Below, one piece after another: positions 6,516 through 9,555 of a stretch of 9,555 nucleotides of DNA (its first letter is position 1; each line of letters opens with the position of its first letter). The stretch comes from CAYRHS01 sp964424125 (GTDB lineage Bacteria; Actinomycetota; Acidimicrobiia; IMCC26256; JAOSJL01). Location of the stretch: positions 1 to 9,555 of the forward strand of contig CAYRHS010000122.1 of NCBI GenBank assembly GCA_964424125.1, read 5' to 3'. The notes beneath the pieces are model-generated. The model had not been told where the DNA came from. It did not search any database and saw nothing but the letters and a program-made list of their open reading frames with translations. The position numbers and the translations under genes were made by a program.

Positions 6516-7637
6516 CTACACGGTCGTGAACCGGAACACCCGCTCGGCGTTCTTGTACGCGATGGCGTCGACCTCGTCCTGCGTGCACTCCTTGAGCTGC
6601 GAGCCCAAGACCTCGCGCGACCTCGGCCACGACGAGTCGGTGTGCGGGTAGTCGCCCTCCCACATGATGTGGTCGACCCCGATGAAGTCCCGCTCCCGAA
6701 GGCCCGCCTGGTCGTCGATGAAGCAGACCGAGATGTTCCGGTACACCTCCCGAGGATGTCTCGCGTCCTCCTCCCCCGTCCAGAACCGGTGCTGATCCCA
6801 GACGTACTCGGCACGCTCGAGGATGAACGGCACCCATCCGATGCCGCCCTCGCTCAGCGCGAAGCGCACCTCGGGCCAGCGCGCGAACAACGGCGAGAAG
6901 AGCAGCTCCGTCATCGCGATCGCCGCGACCATCGGCAGCATCGTGATGCTCGGCATCGTCGAGCCTCCGGGTGCGGACTCGAGCCCTTGGCCCGAGGACC
7001 CGATGTGCAGGCACACGACCAGGTCGGTCTCGGTGATCGCCTCCCAGAACGGGTCCCAGTACGGCTCGTGGATGGACGGGAAGCCCAGCATGTGGGGCGC
7101 TTCGCTGAAGGTGACGCCGCGCGTCCCCTTGGCCGCGAGGCGGCGTACCTCGGCGGCGCAGAGCTGCACGTCCCACATCGGCATGATCGCGAGAGGCACG
7201 TAGCGGTCGGGAGCCGCACCGCACCACTCCTCGACCATCCAGTCGTTCCACGCCTGGATGCTGGCGAGCCCGAGCTCACGATCGGGGCAATCGAGGAACC
7301 GCTTCCCGCAGATCCTCGGGACGCCGGACGGGAAGAGCACCTGTGCGGCCACACCGTCGGTGTCCATGTCCTCGAGGCGAGCGACGGGGTCGTAGAAGCC
7401 CGGGCGCATCTCGTCGTAGCGGACCGTCCCCATCGTGAACTCGGTGCGGTCCTTGCCCGCGCTCGCCTCCACTCCCTGGGGCTTCACCCGTTCGCCGTCG
7501 AAGACCCAGTACTCCTCGTCCCTGTTCGAGACGAGGCGGGGCCCCCGTTCGCGCAGGTGCTTCGGCAGGCGCTCCTGCCACACGTGCGGGGGCTCGAGGA
7601 CGTGGTCGTCGACGCTGAACAGCTTCGGTAGCTCCAT
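6516..7637 (-). CDS. Amidohydrolase family protein (Amidohydro_2, ACMSD-like TIM-barrel metal enzyme)
   Basis: 373 residues. It begins FSVDDHVLEPPHVW, the strand-1 metal site of the amidohydrolase_2 family, with Asp10-Asp11-His12 in place of the classic HxH. Later ligand candidates are His211 in CLHIGSSG, Glu263 in LSEGGIGW and Asp329 in WEGDYPHTDSSWP, the C-terminal acidic ligand motif of this actinobacterial subgroup. The family covers hydrolases and non-oxidative decarboxylases such as aminocarboxymuconate-semialdehyde decarboxylase and resorcylate decarboxylase, so the chemistry may be C-C or C-N cleavage. The substrate is unknown. There is no signal peptide, so it is cytoplasmic. The ATG at 7637 has a good Shine-Dalgarno, GGAGAG, 7 nt upstream. 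It ends 22 bp before the first Ldi-like gene. Similar proteins often sit with luciferase-like oxidoreductases and CoA-pathway genes in actinobacterial catabolic clusters (general knowledge). Confidence 0.85.
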   Translation of the reverse strand: MELPKLFSVDDHVLEPPHVWQERLPKHLRERGPRLVSNRDEEYWVFDGERVKPQGVEASAGKDRTEFTMGTVRYDEMRPGFYDPVARLEDMDTDGVAAQVLFPSGVPRICGKRFLDCPDRELGLASIQAWNDWMVEEWCGAAPDRYVPLAIMPMWDVQLCAAEVRRLAAKGTRGVTFSEAPHMLGFPSIHEPYWDPFWEAITETDLVVCLHIGSSGQGLESAPGGSTMPSITMLPMVAAIAMTELLFSPLFARWPEVRFALSEGGIGWVPFILERAEYVWDQHRFWTGEEDARHPREVYRNISVCFIDDQAGLRERDFIGVDHIMWEGDYPHTDSSWPRSREVLGSQLKECTQDEVDAIAYKNAERVFRFTTV

Positions 7638-7644
7638 TGGGCTT

Positions 7645-7650
7645 CTCTCC
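7645..7650 (-). promoter_or_regulatory. Ribosome binding site of the amidohydrolase gene
   Basis: GGAGAG on the minus strand, 7 nt before the ATG at 7637. It is the clearest independent ribosome binding site in the minus-strand run and supports this start. The 80-bp spacer around it (7638-7717) is the largest gap in the run. It contains only two 4-bp hairpins (AGGC/GCCT and AGCC/GGCT) and no convincing terminator or promoter. Confidence 0.55.
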
Positions 7651-7717
7651 CCGGGGGACCCTCTAGTACTTGCGCGTCATGCTAAGGCTTGCGCCTCGGT
7701 GAAACCAGCCCTTCGGC

Positions 7718-8326
7718 TCACGGCAGCAGCCCGAGGGCGGTGAGCTCCCGGCGGCAGCTCGGGGGGTCCCGGAAGTGCACGGTCTGCATCCCCAGGGCGC
7801 GCGCCGGAACCAGGTTCTCCTCCCAGTCGTCGACGAAGACCACCTCCTCGCCCGGCCGGTCGAGGGCGCGCAGCACGTACTCGTAGATGCGGGGGTCGGG
7901 CTTCGCCAGGCCGACGTGGGACGAGTCGACGATGACGTCGAAGAGCTCGGCGGGGATCTCCCGGCGCCAGCGCACCGACTCGCGCACGTTGTTCGTGCAG
8001 AGCGCCAGCGCGTACCGGCCGTGGAGCTCGCGCAGGAGCCGGTCCATCTCCGCGCTCATGTCCGAGCCGATCTCGGTCGCGGCCGCGAGCCGTTCGACTT
8101 CGAGCTCCACGCCGTGGCGGGCGCGGATCGTCTCGCGCACGTAGGGAAAGAACTCCGCGGGAGTGGAGTGGCCCACTTGCCAGCGGTCGAACTCGGGGTC
8201 GCCACGCAAGAAGCCGACGAGGGCCTGCTCGGGCAAACCCAGCTCCCGCTCGTAGGCGAGGAGGCCGTCGAGTGCGGTGGGCATGACCACGCCGCCCAGG
8301 TCGAACACGACCGCGGTGATCTGCAT
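7718..8326 (-). CDS. HAD-superfamily hydrolase (HAD-IA type)
   Basis: 202 residues with all four haloacid-dehalogenase motifs: motif I AVVFDLGGVV (nucleophile Asp9), motif II LCTNN (Thr111), motif III GLAKPDPRIYEYVL (Lys142) and motif IV VVFVDDWEENL (Asp166/Asp167). The helical cap lies between motifs I and II (about residues 18-95). The residue two after the nucleophile is Gly11 rather than Asp, as in the 'DxGGV' subgroup that includes YihX-like proteins and the HAD domain of ACAD10-type proteins. Phosphatase activity is likely but unproven. It is the first gene of the minus-strand run, with an 80-bp gap to the amidohydrolase, and is divergent from the F420 enzyme gene. The ATG at 8326 has only a weak AGGA 7-8 nt upstream. 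Confidence 0.85.
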   Translation of the reverse strand: MQITAVVFDLGGVVMPTALDGLLAYERELGLPEQALVGFLRGDPEFDRWQVGHSTPAEFFPYVRETIRARHGVELEVERLAAATEIGSDMSAEMDRLLRELHGRYALALCTNNVRESVRWRREIPAELFDVIVDSSHVGLAKPDPRIYEYVLRALDRPGEEVVFVDDWEENLVPARALGMQTVHFRDPPSCRRELTALGLLP

Positions 8327-8420
8327 CGTCGGTCCTGGCCGTCCTTGCCGGTCGCGTCGAACAGTTGAATGATTAGCACGATTGGATCGGACGGACGGGA
8401 GCGAAAGCGAGGCGGCTGCG
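8327..8420. promoter_or_regulatory. Divergent intergenic region with an AT-rich patch
   Basis: The ~94 bp between the HAD start and the likely GTG start of the LLM gene is the only place from which both transcription units could be driven. It holds an AT-rich patch at about 8361-8386 (around TTGAATGATTAGCACGATTG) that stands out from the GC-rich surroundings and has a small odd-length palindrome, AATGATT (8368-8374). I cannot assign clean -35/-10 boxes, so the promoter call is by position and base composition. Confidence 0.4.
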
Positions 8421-9413
8421 GTGGCGCTCGAGGTGGGGGCCTACGTCCCGACTGGTTGGAACTCCGAGCTCTCCCCGTGGCGCGACCGGCCGGTCGAGCA
8501 GTGGCGGGTCGTCCGCGAGTGGGCCGGGGACCTGGAAGCCCTCGGCTACGACCTCCTGGTCGTCGGCGACCACCTCACCGACGTCCCCGCCGCCCGGGGC
8601 GACCCTGTGCTCGAGGCCTGGACCGTCCTGAGCGCGCTCGCGGCCACGACCGACCGCATCCGCCTCGGGCAGATGGCGCTGTGCGCCTCGTACCGCCACC
8701 CCGCGATCCTCGCCAAGATGGCCGCGACGCTCGACGCGGTCTCGGGCGGGCGGATCGAGCTCTGCCTCGGCGCGGGCTGGTTCGGGCCCGACTACGAGCG
8801 CTTCGGCCTCGAGATGGCGCCCCCGGCCGAGCGCATCGCGGTCCTGGCCGAGACCGCCCGCGTCGTCACCGCGCTCTTCTCGGGCGAGGAGGTGAGCCTC
8901 GCCGGACGTCACCACCGCCTCGATGCGGCACACGGAGTCCCCCGCCCGGTCCAGCGCCCCGGACCCCGCCTGTGGATCGCGGGGTCGGGACCGCGGCGGA
9001 CGCTGCGGGTCACGGCCGAGCTGGCCGACGTGGCGAACTTCGGCGGTCCACCCGAGGAGTTCGCCGAGCACGCGCGGACGCTCCGGCGGCATTGCGAGGC
9101 CATCGGTCGCGACCCGGCCGAGATCGCGCTCTCGTGGAGCGGCGACTGCGTGGTACGCGAGAGCGAGGACGAGATCAGGGCGCTGTTCGCCCGCGGTGCG
9201 ATCCGCGACCCTCGTCGCCGCAGCTACGAGGCCTGGGCGCCGCGCTACCTGGTGGGCACGCCCGAGATCGTGGCGCAGCGCGCGAACGCGCTGATCGACG
9301 CGGGCTGCTCGATCGTCGTGCCGTGGTTCTCGGACGCGCCCGACCGCACGAGCCTGCGGCTCTTCGCGACGGAGCTCCTGCCACGGCTCAGGTCGCGATC
9401 CGGCGGGGCTTGA
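8421..9413 (+). CDS. LLM-class F420-dependent oxidoreductase
   Basis: 330 residues from GTG 8421, a bacterial luciferase-like TIM barrel. Supporting segments are VGAYVPTG at the first strand, GYDLLVVGDHL, RIRLGQMALCASYRHPAILA, SGGRIELCLGAGWFGPDYER (the family's 'SxGRxxLGxGxGW' motif), the RPGPRLWIAGSGPRR phosphate-binding region and TPEIVAQRANALIDAGCS near the C-terminus. Such enzymes transfer hydride between coenzyme F420 (less often FMN) and diverse substrates such as alcohols, ketones or enones. I prefer GTG 8421, preceded by GAGGCGG, over the in-frame TTG at 8382. The TTG has no Shine-Dalgarno and would add a low-complexity Ser/Glu/Ala leader before the first strand. The gene is divergent from the six-gene run and may share its control region. 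The substrate is not predictable. Confidence 0.85.
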   Translation: MALEVGAYVPTGWNSELSPWRDRPVEQWRVVREWAGDLEALGYDLLVVGDHLTDVPAARGDPVLEAWTVLSALAATTDRIRLGQMALCASYRHPAILAKMAATLDAVSGGRIELCLGAGWFGPDYERFGLEMAPPAERIAVLAETARVVTALFSGEEVSLAGRHHRLDAAHGVPRPVQRPGPRLWIAGSGPRRTLRVTAELADVANFGGPPEEFAEHARTLRRHCEAIGRDPAEIALSWSGDCVVRESEDEIRALFARGAIRDPRRRSYEAWAPRYLVGTPEIVAQRANALIDAGCSIVVPWFSDAPDRTSLRLFATELLPRLRSRSGGA

Positions 9414-9555
9414 ACGCCGATCGGGGAAGGGTGCCCGGCGCGACCTCCTCGAGCTCGACCGGCAAACGCAACCGTTCCGTCAGCACACCCCGCAGGCGAG
9501 TCCCTCCCCCCTCGGTCTCGACGCGCAGCCGCAGCGCGCCCGCCTCCCCGTCGTG
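9388..9555 (-). CDS. Acyl/aryl-CoA ligase, C-terminal end (phenylacetate-CoA ligase-like; runs off the window)
   Basis: The minus-strand frame is open from the right edge to a TGA at 9390-9388 and encodes the last 55 residues of a protein. It ends RLPVELEEVAPGTLPRSAFK followed by PRRIAT-stop. 'PGTLPRSxxKxRR' is the end of the C-terminal lid domain in adenylate-forming CoA ligases of the PaaK type, where the lysine region closes over the active site. The N-terminal AMP-binding part is outside the window, so substrate class cannot be judged. It converges with the LLM oxidoreductase gene and overlaps its 3' end by 26 bp. A CoA ligase next to this cluster suits a pathway that activates a carboxylic acid (inference). 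The short visible portion limits certainty. Confidence 0.6.
   Translation of the reverse strand, partial: HDGEAGALRLRVETEGGGTRLRGVLTERLRLPVELEEVAPGTLPRSAFKPRRIAT

Noticed and set aside
4472..6529. 685-residue open frame on the plus strand opposite the Ldi-like genes
   Set aside because: Its composition is Arg/Glu/Pro-rich with no domain-like motifs, and it lies antisense to a gene with clear conserved motifs. Long antisense frames are expected at this GC content.
6494..6814. Upstream extension of the copy-1 Ldi-like gene to a start at 6814
   Set aside because: The extra residues are Ser/Arg/Thr-rich and overlap the amidohydrolase 3' end in another frame. The ATG at 6493 restores a paralogue-like N-terminus.
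5835..7631. 598-residue plus-strand open frame opposite the amidohydrolase and copy-1 gene
   Set aside because: It covers the ends of two different real genes and the spacer between them, with low-complexity Arg/His/Asp-rich translation. It is a high-GC shadow.
7638..7717. Terminator or promoter in the 80-bp spacer between the HAD and amidohydrolase genes
   Set aside because: The only hairpins are two 4-bp stems without T-tracts, and no convincing -35/-10 pair is visible.
8382..8420. TTG start at 8382 for the LLM oxidoreductase
   Set aside because: There is no Shine-Dalgarno before it, and the 13 added residues are Ser/Glu/Ala filler before the first barrel strand. GTG 8421 has GAGGCGG just upstream. 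The TTG cannot be fully excluded.
1..9555. CRISPR arrays, tRNA or rRNA genes, insertion sequences, phage or transposase genes
   Set aside because: No spaced direct repeats, cloverleaf-like sequence, terminal inverted repeats or transposase/integrase motifs were seen. The only large-scale repetition is the diverged tandem Ldi-like gene pair.

Overview
The window is GC-rich throughout (about 70% by eye) with dense, long spurious antisense frames. It carries an F420-type luciferase-like oxidoreductase and an ACMSD-type amidohydrolase, a gene content typical of Actinomycetota. An acidimicrobial or other environmental lineage is my inference, not a proof. A 10-N run inside one gene marks this as a gapped draft assembly, probably a metagenome or draft-genome scaffold.

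Layout. Positions 1-224 hold two incompatible gene ends back to back: the C-terminal part of an aldo/keto reductase on the minus strand and the last ~24 codons of a short-chain dehydrogenase on the plus strand. Both lack the rest of their gene. From 8326 down to 247 there is one minus-strand run of six tightly packed genes, in transcription order: HAD-family hydrolase, amidohydrolase, two tandem paralogues with a membrane domain plus a linalool dehydratase/isomerase (Ldi)-like domain, an APH-family small-molecule kinase, and an FAD-dependent amine-oxidase-like oxidoreductase. Spacings are 80, 22, -8, -1 and 19 bp, so the last five are almost certainly co-transcribed and partly translationally coupled. 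A divergent, locally AT-rich intergenic region (8327-8420) separates this run from a plus-strand LLM-class F420-dependent oxidoreductase. That gene converges on and overlaps the C-terminal end of a minus-strand acyl-CoA ligase (PaaK-like) running off the window.

How the genes may work together. Ldi of Castellaniella defragrans interconverts a tertiary allylic alcohol, its primary isomer and the dehydrated alkene. Both paralogues here keep the characteristic C-x8-C catalytic cysteine pair and surrounding motifs, but are fused to an N-terminal multi-pass membrane region and a C-terminal beta-rich tail. With redox enzymes (FAD, F420), a kinase, a phosphatase-like HAD protein, an amidohydrolase/decarboxylase and a CoA ligase nearby, the locus looks like an accessory catabolic (or tailoring) cluster for an isoprenoid or other hydrophobic alcohol. 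The substrate cannot be read from the sequence. The tandem membrane-anchored Ldi-like pair is the most interesting element of the window.
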